From assembly GCA_905160935.1 (NCBI GenBank), contig CAJHZI010000566.1, forward strand, positions 289,501-353,500: a stretch of DNA of 64,000 bases. Direction: 5' to 3'. Below, piece after piece: positions 1-14,700 of the stretch. Under the pieces are notes generated by a model. That model worked only from the letters and a program-made list of their open reading frames with translations. It did no database searches and was not told the origin of the DNA. The position numbers were made by a program, and so were the translations under genes. Numbering within the stretch: the stretch's first letter is position 1; the number at the start of each line of letters is the position of its first letter. This DNA is from Enchytraeus crypticus. Lineage: Eukaryota > Annelida > Clitellata > Enchytraeida > Enchytraeidae.

Positions 1-545
1 CTGATATATTAACACACACAACAGCTACTATATCTATCAGTCCTTCGTTGTATCTGATATATTAACACACGCAACAGCTAGTACATCTACCAGCCCTTTG
101 TTGTATCTGATATATTAACACACACAACAGCTACTATACCTGCCAGACCTTCGTTATATCTGATATATTAACACACACAACAGCTACTATACCCGCCAGA
201 CCTTTGTTATATCTGATATATTAACACACACAACAGTTACTATATCTACTAGTCCTTCGTTATATCTGATATATTGACACACACAACAGTTACTATACCC
301 GCCAGACCTTCGTTATATCTGAGATATTGACACACACAACAGCTACTATATTCGTCAGACCTTCGTTATATCTGATATATTAACACACACAACAGTTACT
401 ATATCTACCAGTCCTTCGTTATATCTGATATATTGACACACACAACAGCTACTATATCCGCCAGACCTTCGTTATATCTGATATATTAACACACACAACA
501 GTTACTATATCTACCAGCTCTCTGTTGTATCTGATATTTTAACAT
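1..545. repeat. 53-bp tandem satellite, about 10 copies, cut by the window edge
   Basis: Copies begin with CTGATATATTAACACACACA near positions 1, 54, 107 and 160 and then at about 53-bp spacing, diverging by a few bases each. There are no unique spacers between units, so this is a satellite and not a CRISPR array. It lies downstream of the last visible SBNO exon and so may be inside an SBNO intron or 3' flank. Confidence 0.93.
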
Positions 546-1119
546 GCAGAAACAAATTAATATTCAGTCCTGCACAATGAAGTTAATTTGGGCTTGATGG
601 GAATTTTTGACACCAACAGCTATAATGCAACACTGTATTCAATGATAACATTGAGAACCAAAGAAATGAATCTAAACCAACGAGCAAAATACAAGTCTTC
701 AAAAACACTGCAAAATCAGAAAACCACTCCAAAAAAATGCCTGGCAAAATATAATCAAATTCAAGTTGGCAATTTTATACAGAAAAAAGTCCGCCAATAT
801 TTTAAAAATATTAATACTCTTTGAACATATTTTTGATCGTTTTCTGCTAAATGTGATAATTACAAAATTAACTGATTGAGTGATTAAGTCAAAGCTTCAT
901 TATATGCATTCTCACAGAGTCCATATTTATGTTACTTTCACAGCCTAGTATTTACAAATATAACACATTCCAAAACTAAAACCTCTACACTACTAATTCT
1001 ACGCTTATCTGCCTAACCGCATGTACTAGTAGCGCAGTATACTAGTAAATAAGAAATCATAAATTTAGGAATTTTGCTAAATTAAAGATTCTATGCAGAA
1101 TAATTCAAATAATTCACAC
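546..1119. other. Non-coding stretch, probably SBNO intron
   Basis: Nothing recognisable was found. A short plus-strand open frame at 588-824 is Lys/Asn-rich with no family resemblance and no usable splice context. The missing SBNO C-terminal exons are not visible here. Confidence 0.5.
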
Positions 1120-4100
1120 CTTCCTTCTCGTTTAGCACTGGCGACCTGAGCGTTCAGACATTCCATGAAGAATGAGAATATCTGCAATATACATGGAATA
1201 AATAATCATCATCATCTTCCCTTAAATCCCAGTTTAACCAGGGTCGGGATACAAATAGACATTTTATCCATCATTAAAATTTTTGTAGCAATTTCTGGAG
1301 CCTAGGCGCTCACCAACCGAATGCCCTTTCTGATGTTGGTTTGGATCTAGTTTTTATGTCGCCTTCTACGACACGTGCATAGTTACACGGTTGCTCTATT
1401 CTTCAAACAATCCAGACACAACAGGGGGAACTTGGAATAAATAATATTGAATAAATAATATCCATAAAATAAAAGTCAAGTTTAATACTCGTTTCATAAC
1501 ACACAATGAACACCGTTACAGATGAAATTTGTTAAAATTTTATTTGTTTGTAATTTTTATTTTTTGCTTTAGTTGCCTTCTACGACACGTGCAGTCACTG
1601 GTTGGTCTATTCTTCAAACTACCTGGACAGTAGACACAACACAGGGAAAGATGAATAAAATAGTTATTTAATATTATTTAATTTATTTTTAAAAATATAA
1701 AATATAAATTTTTTTATTATTACATATATAATACATGACACCCTAGTTAAATTGAGCTCAAAGGGAAGATGATGGTGATGATAATACAGGACTTAAAAAT
1801 GCAATAAATAATAACCATACCATTAGTAAATCATCACCTTCCCTAAATCCCAGTTTAACTAGGGTTGGAGCCAGTGGCGAAGATACTCGACCACGGATCA
1901 GTATGTGCAGGGTATAAATCCTGGGCTCGCCCGTCACTGACATCGCTTTTGAGTTAGGAAACTGACGTTAACCTTAGCTTTACCAGCTTTAGGGTCAGGA
2001 TATGAATAGACTTGATCCATTTAAGTACCATACCATTAGTAAATAATAAATATTTACTACTAGCAGATTATATCGCTTCACTAAGAAAACAGGACGCACC
2101 AGTTTTTGATGGTCCACCCTCAGTCCGAGGATCCTGTTGAGAAACCTTCCAACATCTGAAGCCTCCTTGTCCTTGACCTTCAGCGACGTTGTAAGAGACT
2201 CACGCTCTACTACATCCATGGACTGCAGACATTCCTACATAACAACAACAACAACAACAACAATTGAAGACGTTCCTATACAACAACAACAACAACAATT
2301 GAAGACATTTCGAAACAACCATAGCATTAATTGAAGACAAACAACAACAGTTGTTTGCAACCATAGCCTCCAGCTAAACCTAGCAAGCCTCTAAGGCCAC
2401 CTAGCCGATAACAATTTTACTTATTTATTTAGAACAGCAGGAGGGTACAGACGACAATCTTTACAGATAGATATTTGACATTTGAATTACTTTACCAGCA
2501 TAAGAGTATAGAAATCTTCGCGCGGCATTGAATTCTTCACAATTCGATCAATGTTAACTCCTGACACTAGAGCTTTCTAAAACAAAAGTAACACATAACA
2601 TTCAGGCAATATATCGCATCAGAAAAGCCTAATCTTTGAACTTTTAAAGAGCTTAAAATAAAACTAGAGTCAATTAAGTCTAGATCAGTGCTTCCCTTGT
2701 TGGTGGAACTTTTAACCAGTGTTTCAAAAGGGAAGCTTCCAGTGTAATGCTTATTATTCAGTAAATAAATATAAAGCTAAGTCTAAAGGCAGTTTCCTAC
2801 ATCACAAGGGTCACTGTCAGAGACAGTCCGTCTTTGATTCGAACCAATGGCCTCCAGCTTCTCAAGCAAAGCTCGCTATCCGTTTGGCCATCCAAGTATT
2901 ACGTCGATAACAAGAAATTTCCAGATACATTATAAAGCTATTTAGTAAATGAAGTTATTTAGTAAGTACAATGGAACTTACGAGTAACATTTGATTGCGT
3001 TTGATATCTTGAAAGATATGTTAAATCTTATAGTAGTAGTAGTAGTAGAATGCATTTCTGCGCACCGATGTGTGCAAGCAACACTTGCAATCGTAGGTAC
3101 GGGAAAAAGAAGGCATTGGACTAGTCCCAATCCACTCCACTAAATAAAAATGTTTTAAGCTTGGATTTAAACGACAATATTCTGAGTTCATATAAAGCAA
3201 AAAGAACCTGACAGATGGCGTTGTACATTAGACGCAGCGCAGAACGACCGTAGGGAGTGTTGAAATTGAACTCAGCGAGATCGGCACCAGATGCCGCTCT
3301 TCTATCTCCTTTAGTCAATGCACCTGAATAGAACAAGCAGATAATATTCCATATAATATCAGATTATAGGACAATAGTCCCAGTAAAATAAGCTGAAATC
3401 ACGCAAGAAGGAGAAATTATATTTATGAACTAATAACAAAATATTTGCCTTTTGCCAGTAGCTTGCACGACTTAAAGATCTATTTAACTTCTCTCAGAAT
3501 GCTTTGCATTTCACTCTGGCAAAGTTAATAAAATTGCGAAGTTTAATAACTTATAACCAAAAAGGAAGAGCAGGTGAAATTTTATAATAGCCAAAACACA
3601 TAACATGCAGACTCATCATGTTTTTGTCAGATTAATTGCTTTGATAAAAAGTTCAACGATCAATAATTTATAAATTAAATTTTCTATTTACTATGTTTCA
3701 GTTTATATGTATAGATTCACAATTGCTATTCGTTTTGCAATTCTTGTTGTACACAATTTGACGGACGACAATAGGAATTATGACTACAGTCATTGTGCTT
3801 ATGATCAAACGATTGGACGGGATGATATTGAGCACATATTGATCACAAGTCGGTAAGATACTCGACCGCGGATCAGTATGTGCGGGTTCAAATCCTGGGC
3901 TCGCCCGTCACTGACATCGCTTTCTAGTGAGGAAACTGACATTAACCTTAGTTTTACCAGCTTTATCACATAAACAGTGAAATAGACCGCATGAATATTG
4001 GCACTGAACCCACTGTACGACGCTGGACAAATATTTCTAGCAATAACTTACCGAGAGACTGAAGCCTCTGAGCAACAGCTGCAGCAAATCTCTTCTCTCC

Positions 4101-7100
4101 GCCCAATTCAGTCGTCATCAGCTTGTACAGCGGTCCACTGCGAGCAGACAAACGTACAGCAGTATTTTAATTATTTATTTAAAGTATGCATAAATCCAGA
4201 TAGTTACTTCACTTGTAAGGCAACTTAGCGCAGTCAGTCCACCCGGTAGGCAGATTAGAGGACACTCCTCAAAGATATGTTTCATGTTTTGAGGTTGACC
4301 GAGGTCACAAAGTAGAGCCGTAGAAAGTCGATCAGTCAATGAAAAAGTAAATTCAGTCAATGATTTAATTAATGATTCAGATTTAAATGCAATGCATTGA
4401 AAGTCAGCTAGCATAATAGCTAGTTAACAATATCAATCAAACAGACCATAGATAATTATCAAGAGGCCAATATTGAGTAGTAGTTGTTAACAGAATTTTA
4501 GCTAGATATACAAAATTTTAAAAGTACAAACTTTATAAAAAGTATTAGAAACATGTTTTAAATACAGAGAAAAATTATGGTAATAAAAAAGCAAAAATTT
4601 TGTAGTTTATAAAAGTTAGTATCAACTGAACAATCAGAATGGGAGGACACAGTTTTCATAGGCCTAACTGGACCAATTTTGTCTGCATAATCCTAGACAG
4701 AAGCAAACGACAAACTTTCTCAAACTATATGACACGTGACAGCAGAGACATAGACTGAATGGATGAACTATATGACACGTGACAGCAGAGATATAGACTG
4801 ATTGGATGAACTATATGACACATGACAGCATGAACTCGACTGATTGGATGAACTATATGACACGTGACAGCAGACCTCGACTGATTGGACCGATGAGATC
4901 TGCCCAGTTGTTGAACAGCTTTATCAGCGCTCCACGGTAGCTCCACCGTCAGGTGAACCCGGCGCCTTTGATTGGTCACTCTACTGTCTGCGTGGAGCGA
5001 TATACCTGAGTACAACAAAAGTACTACGATGCTTGTGTAGGCAAAAGCTGGTAAAGCTAATGTTAACATCAGTTTCCTCACTCGAAGGCAATGTCATTGA
5101 CGGGTGAGCACAAGATTTGAACCCCGTACATACTGATCCGCGGTCGAGTATCTTACTGACTTTGCCACTGGCTCCAGCCAACAACAACAAACAACAACAC
5201 ATACTACAGTGAGCAGCGCCATATTTGTCTGCAAATCGTAGGTGCAGGGTTCAAATCCACTCGCCAAATCGCAGACACACCTTCGAGACAGAAAAATACC
5301 GGTAAAGTAGGCTTTAGCCTTTGACTTAAGTAAAAGAATCTAATATCAAATTGGATCACAAATCTTCGAAAATCCACTAAATAACATTTAATGACCACAA
5401 AAAAAGGACATCGACTTAGACAATAATAGTATTAACCGTGCCTGGGGAATGTTGTAGAGAGATAAATATACACTGGTGAGAAAATGAAAGGGAGAGACTG
5501 TGAACAAAATATAACCAATAGAAAGGTACCATTATTAAATAGCTGGGAGTAAGCGAACCTAGATAAAGCTGGTAAAGCTTATGTTAACGTCATTTTGCTC
5601 ACTCTAAGCGATGTCAGTGATGGGTGTATCATAAGATGATTACAAAACAGAATTTAACTTAATTACAACTTAATTTTTATTCATCATATTTATTACTTTA
5701 ATTCGGGTATAAAGTCACTAAATCACACTGGAAATAGAGCAGCAGAAAAATACAAATGAACGATAAATATCAACTTGAGAAAATTACACATCCACGATAA
5801 ATTCGTCTGTTCTAATTTTATTAAAAGTAATTATATTACCTATCTACAATTAATTCAACTATAATTTAATTTACAATTTAATATAGTTATAATTTACAAC
5901 GCTTAGACTACTAACCAGTGCTCGCTGCATCAGATATAATGGCAATCAGCTTCTGACCCGACATGAACGCATTACGCTGAAATCAGAATTTAATTGCACA
6001 TTTAAATCAGTCTTTAATTATTATTTAAATCAATATTTAATCTACACTAAAGTCAATATTTAATCATATAGCACTTACACTAATCACTTCTTCCTAACTT
6101 TGTAGGAAAATTACATTTCATTTTTCTCATTTATCATCCCTTACTAGAGCATTTCTAAACAAGTTACATAATCATTTACATGTATCGTTAGATCACAATA
6201 CATTCATATCAGTATCATTATATTTGTTCCAGCTGACACACTCCCATACCTCGCGCACGTTCAGACTGTCGAGGTTTTGACCCAAGGGATCCGTGCTGTC
6301 TCTAAGCTGATACTGCGGAGGTTGAGAAGGTGAAGGTCGAACCATTCTACCACGTCGACCTGTCATCTCAGCCACACAGCCAGGACCACCCAAACGATCT
6401 ACCAGCTCATCCAATGAGCTGTCGGATAATAAAACACTATCCATGACAATATCGGGCATTGTGAATCATGAAAACACAGCTGAGTATCCAAAAGATCTAC
6501 CAGCTAATCCAATGAACTGTCCGGTAACAGAACAGTGTTCATGATAACATCGAGCAGAGTGAGTCATGTGAACGCCCAAACACAGCCAGGACCGACCAAA
6601 CGATCTAACAAAATAAATCCAATGAACTGTCACATCCTACCAATCTGTTTGATTTTTCAAAATTTTAATGTAGTGTAGGGTAAAAAGTGTCATGTGTATC
6701 TCTGCAGCAAATCATGCATACATAAAAAAGGTTTGGTGTGATCCAAACCTGCGAACAACCACCCAGTTGATATGAATGAAGAGTCCATATACTTGTCAAT
6801 ACCTACCTGCTGGATAGCCATGGTAACATGTTTGCTTGGTATGCAAGAGGTTAGATGCTTAAATAGCAGCTGGATCATCTTTAAATGTCTCCTTATGCTA
6901 AGAAAACAGATGTTTGACTTAATCTTCATATATTCTAAAATAGAATTCTAGTAAACCTGTTTGGTAGAGGAATCTTCTGAGTGTAGTCCAGCAACATCTG
7001 TTTTGCTTTCACACACCACTCATCTTCCGTATCAACCTGCAAAGAAATTAAATGAATCTGACAAGTCTTTTACCTTCCAGTGTATCTTTTACTAGCATAG

Positions 7101-10100
7101 GTCTATGGTCAATTTGTCAGGTTAGGATTTCTACAAAATTGCGACAAAACATCTTCAGTTTACAATCTTATGAAAATGAATGCATGCCAATAATACCTCT
7201 AAGTAGAATAATAATACCCATAAGTAATACCTATCATAGAATTTACTATAAACACATATTATAATTTATATTGATATGGAATAACCTAAATTAATTGCTC
7301 ACAAACGATACAATAATCACATACATAATATTCATATAAGCAACAACCTATAGAGATCAAACAATTATAAAGTATCAAAATTAATATTCAGCATTGCAAT
7401 GAATTACCTGTTCGCTGTATTTTGTAGGAAAATGCTGCTCCACAAATCTTAATAAGATTTCACGACACAAAGACACAAAATCTGCAGATTCTGTACTCTT
7501 GTTACTGTTCTTGTTTAATTCATTCTGCAAGCTAGCCTGTTTTTATTGCACAGAAAAAGTACACAAATGAAAGTGAACGTATATAAAATACTTTTTTCAC
7601 TCTCTCTCCTAGTGCACTGCCTACTGGCAGGCCCATGGTACATAACGCCTCCACTTTTCTGTCTTCCGTTTTCCTCTTCATTTCCACATATGAGTGGGTC
7701 TTTAAATCATCTAACATACCTAATCTCGGCCTGCCCCTGCCTCTTTTTTCTTCCATTCTACCTTCTCTGACCTCTATTAATAGACCTTCCCCCCTTATTT
7801 TAACTCTCTTTCTCAGTGCTCTGCCCATTAGCAGATCCATGGTATATAAATATATATTTTAACTATATTAAACAAATTATAATTATTATTAAACAAAAAG
7901 CCAAGACCACTGAGAGAGAGAGAGAGAGAGAGAGAACTATGTTTATTTTCGATACACTCAAAATATACAGTGACATACAAAAACAAGGCCATTGAATAAA
8001 GAATTTATTCAATGAGTCAAAGAATTTCAAACAAGGCCATTGAATTCTCACAGTGGGTGAAGATGACCACTTAGGCATGTAAGAACCCATAGGGTTGAGG
8101 CTCCTTGATAAGTGGGGTAAAAGTCAAGGATTAGGAGCAGTGACCTTACGGAGAAGAAAATAAATCTGCAATAATTATTGAATAGATTTGGCATATGATG
8201 AAATCACGAATGAAAAATATGTGATCAAATAAAATAAAAGCACTTTTATCCTCAGCGAATATAATTTAGATATTTATGATTTCTAATTAATCGATGAACA
8301 AAACAAACAAAGAACAGAATGTCAAAATAGGGTCTGAATGCAGCCAAAAAGTTCCAGAACATTCGAGTAAAACCTACATGGACTCTCTCTCTCTCTTAGT
8401 GCACTGCCTACTGGCAGGTCCATGGTACATGGACTCTAGAGAAGCTAATTAGAAAACAAACTACAAGTTAATTACAGGTTTAAGCCTAAGCATGTGTCTA
8501 AACTATTATCAAGACAGTAAATTATATGAATCTGACTGACACAATGATATTGAGATTCACAGGCATAAATATATATATTAAAGCAAAAAATTTACAAAGC
8601 ATAAAATAGAATTACAAAAAAATTTCAACACAGATTATTCTAAGCAAATAATTCTAATCAGTATCTAGACGAGTAGAAAGTCATTATAAATTTGTTAACT
8701 ATAAACAAATTGTACTGGTGCTTAATCGAATTGCTAGCATGACTATACAAAAAAGGAGGAAACTTATATTACTCTCAATCTGATAGTCTCAGACAGAGAT
8801 AACAGTCTGAGCTTTATGGCCCAGACTCGTTAATTTCTTTAACAATTTACTGAAATGATTTAATTAAAGTTCCCTGACAAAGCTGATTGTCGAGAATCTA
8901 ATGAAATTCCCGACAGGTTTTTACAGAACAAACCTCTCCTGTTGTCTGCAGCCCTATAACCATGGCGTGGTTAAAACTCAGAGCTCTCTCCGCCTCCACA
9001 ACTATTGCATCGACCTTTATTCCTAAACTGCAATCATACAGAATCATTTACTTTTATCATAATAATTGTTAAACTACGATTATTATTATAATATTAATTA
9101 AATAATAATAAATATAATAATTTATGAATTAGTAGCCAACAAAATATCCCTCTCACTCCACATATCTCTTCCGTTCAATTCAATTAGAATTTAATGTCCG
9201 GTTCACTAGACACTATAACAAACGTAAATTTAAAATAATGAAGCATTTTAACAAGGTATAAAAACAATATGTTAATATACCTTGCTTAAGATTTTGATAT
9301 ATTTAGATAACTATACCTAAAGTTCTAAACTGTAAGTACTTTAAATAACAGAAACAATTGGAAGATAAAGTGAAACAAGATGGCGGACCAGAGCTGCTTG
9401 AAGAACCTCTGATGGGCGGCCCAGTATGTGGCCCACATTCTGTTGTTACTGCTCGCAGTCCTGCTTAGTGCAATCCCCAACGACTTGTGCAGCTCACACC
9501 TTAGCAGTGAAACAATTGCGCTAGAGTCATTTGAGTTCCACTTCGTTTAATCTTTTCGATACACATTAAAATAAATTGAATAATATCGCTCAATTAACCT
9601 CAAATTATTTGTAGATACCATATAAACAATACAATAAGTCAATAACCTTATAATATATTATATTTTTGTATTTAGTGCAAGCTATATTATATGAAAATGA
9701 AGATATATATTTGTAAAAAATTAAAATCTTTCAAAATATTACTGCTAAAGATTCTTCCAGAAAAAAACTAACAAAATGCAAAATCCTGCTTCAAAAAGCC
9801 CTCTAGTAAATCACTCACTCAATAAAATATCGAATTACTGTCAAATACCCAAGCCAGAAAGGAAATTAATAAAATTAATTAATTATTAAGCTAAGCCACT
9901 TTATAGAATAAAACTGGAATGAATTTTCATAGCAATCATGTTACTAATTCATTACAATTTTCTCTACTTCCATTATTCACATTCAGTATTTAATGTTGAA
10001 ACACTAAGTAAGTTCCGTCATTAAGCTATTGTTAGCTCATTATCAATTACGCCAATTTTTAACTAATGCCAATGCTATATGTTTTTAAGTGAAATATATT

Positions 10101-11762
10101 AAAATATTAAGATATTACCAGTACAAATTTACTGATTGTGTGCTTCCATTAATCAGTGAAATATTTTTCTAGAAAAATTTCTTAAGGATAACTATAATGA
10201 AAAAGTTATCAGGTACCCACCACACATGAGCAGCTATGTTGTACATTTTGATCTGGTCAGGCTTTAAAGGAATTTCTACCGTAACAAACTGAAAACAAAA
10301 AAATAGAAAACAAAAAGAATATATTGTGTTGAAGCCATTACACGATCATTTTCATAGATTCTAAAAAAGTTGCTTTCATTGATCTTGAATTAAATATTGG
10401 TAAGAAATTAATATTAATGTTATACAATGATATACTGCTTCTCCTAAATTGTATTTGTTAAGTAAACCTATACAATAGATTATAAAGAATTAGAAATTTC
10501 TTGCCATGAGTACAAAACAAGTTTTCTTATCTCAAGACGCTTGTTCTGTAATTTAATAGGAATTAACATAATAGGAATTAACATAATAGGAATTAACATA
10601 ATAGAAATTAACATAATAGTAATTAACATAATAGGAACTGCACTGAGGATTATTTTTATACTCATTGAAGAATAGACAATAAAGCTGGTAAAGCTAAGGT
10701 TAACGTCAGTTTCCTCACTCGAAAGCGATATCAGTGACGGGCGAGCCCAGGATTTGAACCTCGCACATACCGATTTGCGGTTAAGTATCTTACCGCAGAT
10801 CGACTTCGCCACTGGCTCCAGCCAATAGAGGCAGAAATGCAAGTCAAATGCAAACAGTATGCAAAATAAAACAATTCAAGCACAACGACTGATTCTCCAG
10901 TATGTCTAAATAAATTTAGCGAACATCTATAAAAAGCTAAAAGCTAATGTAACGTCAGTTCCCTCACTCGAAAGCGATGTCAGTGATGGGCGAGCCCCGA
11001 ATTTGAACCATCACACATACTGATCCGCGATCAAATATCTTACTGACATCGCCACTGCCCTAGTCAATCACAGATGTAACCTACTTAATAAGTTTTTATT
11101 TTTAAATGATAAAACTTGCCTCAGCCTGCTTGAAGCTTAAACTGCGAGACAAATAAATTCCAGAACTTTTCATGTCCATGGCCAGCATCTCAGCTAAACC
11201 TAGCAATAGTATGAGCATATAGTTAGAGCCACAGTCTATATTTGAAAAAAAACTGAATTCAAAATTTCATATTTTAAGGAGATGCATCAGTTAAAGCACC
11301 AAAAATAAGACAGACACAAAATAGGATCAGCAAATTATAACAACAAAATTTAGACTACTACTGTCATTAATGACAACATCAAGCTTTATGTAACATGACA
11401 CAAGTCGACATGTAGAAAGAGACCATTTAAATTATTATAATTTAACCGATCACATAAGGGTCTTCTTATATTTTATTTATTTACAATTAATATAAAAATA
11501 TTTACTTAAATATATATATGTTAATCAACAGGATTAAAACTGACAATAGCGATAGATAGCATTAGGCAAAAAGTTAAATATTACTACTTTTAAATGTTAT
11601 GAAAACTCTGCATTCTTACCTAATCCTTTCTTATGAACAGTATCCAGAAATATATCAAAAGATTTGAAAGCTGCACCCTCTCCCCACAATCCTAGTCTTT
11701 CCATGAACGCCTGCATGGAGAGAACATTAACAATAATATCACAAAAATAGTGTACAATATTA

Positions 11763-11798
<36 letters not shown>

Positions 11799-14700
11799 GG
11801 TTTAGCGGTCATGAAGTCGACGATTTAGGTCTCCACGGCCTCTCCTGCAAACGAAGCTCAGGTAGAATGTCTCGTCATCACAATTTAAATGACTTAATAT
11901 GGCGAGCACTTTCAAGAGCAGGCATCCCTTCCTCTAAGGAACCAAGTGGGTTGTCCAGATCAGACGGCAAGCGTCCGGACGGCATGACTTTAGTGCCCTG
12001 GTGCAACGGTAAATGTGCCGTATGGGACGTCACGGTCATTGACACTATGGCAAACTCCTACCTGAATACGACTTCATTCACAGCCGGTGGAGCTGCTGTT
12101 CATGCCGCCTCTAGGAAGTTGGATAAATACCGAGATCTGTCCTCAGGATATGAAGTTGTTCCGGTTGCCATAGAAACCATGGGCCGATGAATCCCGAAGC
12201 AGTTGACTTTATCAATGGCATAGGCAGACTTATCACAGAGCAAACCGGCGATAAGCGAGAGACATCTTTTCTTTGGCAAAAGGCTTTCCATGACTTTGCA
12301 AAGATTTCATGCAGTCTGCTTCAACAATTCTTTTAAGCCGATTGATGACCTCGAGTAGCCGGGCGGCGATTCAGCACGTATTGCTTGAATCGTTTTTATC
12401 AAACCCCAGGTTCTTTACACCGGGGTAAATAAAAATAATTAAAAAAATAATAATATAATAATAATGGTTTAACGTCCATTTCCTCATCCAAGGATGACGT
12501 CAGGGATGTCCCCACAGTACACATCGCTAGGAGATCAATTCACCCAGACTATGGAGTAGGTAAATGCATATGTAATAAGAAAATCTCATCAATGAACACA
12601 TCTTCCGCAATATGAAACAGTACAGTGCCTAAATATAATAAATATTGATAAAGGCAACAAACAACGATAATTATAATTATCGTTGTTTGTGACTAGAAAT
12701 TTTTTAGAAAATTTTACTGTCTAGTGAGATAGTGTGAATGAAGCAATTTAATTTATTAATATTTAAATATTCTAATTGAAATCATGTAGTATCGATTTGA
12801 CATATATTCAATAGAAGTTGTCATTACCATATTTTTAACACCAGAAACTCCAGTTGCACTGCAGTACACTACACGAGCCATCGGAAGCAGTCTAAAACAG
12901 TGAAATAACAAAACTATAGATTAAAAAGTCCACACGCATTATAGTGAAATGATCAACTACGTCGATAACTATCACTTTTAATACCACATGTTTAAACCGT
13001 TAGGCAATTTAGACCATTTTCCGTATAATCAGTAAAGTGAATGGCCGAGATTTTACTCTCAGATCAGAGCGGCTGGGATTCGAACCCACGAGGGTTTAAA
13101 TCACCTCAGGATTTGCCATTTAAAACTTAAGTTACCTCTACGCAATTGAGACATTCTACTTAAAATTATATCAACATATGCTTAAATAAATACAAATATT
13201 TGATACTATAAATTTCTCAAACTATTATCATAAACAATTATTTATGATAATAGACTTGAACAATTAATTGGAATTTATTGATTACTTTGCTGTGAGATGT
13301 GTTTAAATGCATCACTTAACATAGTCCAATAACCTTGTACATTTAAAATAAAGTATAATATAAATTTTCAGTTTGGAAATCACTATATATTTTTACATAT
13401 AATTAATTATATTAATATATTTAATAAATTCTTTTAAATTTATGATCCTTTGATTATAATCAAAGGATCATAACTTTTATTTCAGTGAGGTTTGGGTTGA
13501 TAGTGGTAATTGAACTTGTATACAAGTATAACCAAATGCTTCACTAAATGATGGTATGTCTAACTGGAATTAATGATGGCATATCTAAATGCTATTTATT
13601 TATTTAGAAATGCCGTGGGTATAACAAATAACAGCAGAAGCTTCACTCAGGATTACAATGGCTGGTGAACAATCTTCTGCTCTAGTAGAAACAAACCACT
13701 TTAAATAAAATATCTTTAGCTTATTTGACAAAGAAAAGAATACAATTAATTATTTGATAATCTCAAGAGAAAAAAATTCCAAAAAAAAATTTAAATATGT
13801 TATATTAAAGAGAAATAAAAATTATTAAAAAATAATTATTTTATCAAAACATAGTAGTTAAGAAAGACTCTGTTAATATATAATTAGAAGAAGGATTAGT
13901 GTTACAAGATGTTATCAGTATTAAATTTTGTAAATCAGCAGATAAAAATTATACTAAGTTATTAATTGCCCGCCATTGGGCACAGCATAGCTCAGCATGG
14001 GACTGAGTAATAATAATAATAACAATAATAACACACTTTATAGTGAAATGATCAACTACGTTGATATCTATCGCTTTTAATACCACATGTTAAATCCGTT
14101 AGGCAATTTAGTCCATTTTCCGTGTTGCCAGTCCAGTGAATGTCTGAGATTTTATTCTCAGATCAGCGCGGCTGGGATTCGAACCTGCGAGAGTTTAATT
14201 CACCTCAGGGTCTGTCATTTAAAACTTCATGACGTTATCTACACCCATAACCATTGCGCTATTGAGACATTCAGTCAGACTTTCTCTTACAGACTCCACA
14301 AAAAATCAAACTGTAAACTATTTCAAACTGTATTAAAATGAAGAGGGGATTCTCTCTCGTTGATCCTGAATGTGAAGAGAAGAATAAGATAGACAGAGCA
14401 GGGAGAAAAAATTTCATAGATAACTCCAACGAAGTACTTAGAGAAACCGACTGCTATGTTATTATATTGAAAAGTTTTGTTTGTCTCTTACATTAATAGA
14501 TAGGCATGTATTTACTTATAGGCACATAAAATATACATAGCTCTATGCAACTTAGTAATACAACAAACCGTTGTATGGAGCTGACAGCAACCGCCACTCT
14601 GCTACTCGCTTGATCATTTCCCTACACAAGCAACACAGGTAATTACAAAACAATTCAGCACACCAATGAAGTAAATATATGATATGATAACAAAAGACAC

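Noticed and set aside
1-545. CRISPR-like array
   Set aside because: Repeats are contiguous 53-bp units without unique spacers, in a eukaryotic window.
588-824. 78-codon open frame
   Set aside because: Lys/Asn-rich, no family resemblance, no conserved neighbours and no splice context.
11867-12190. A host gene of 107 codons
   Set aside because: It belongs to a retroelement fragment with partial copies at 31740-32110 and 40705-40975.
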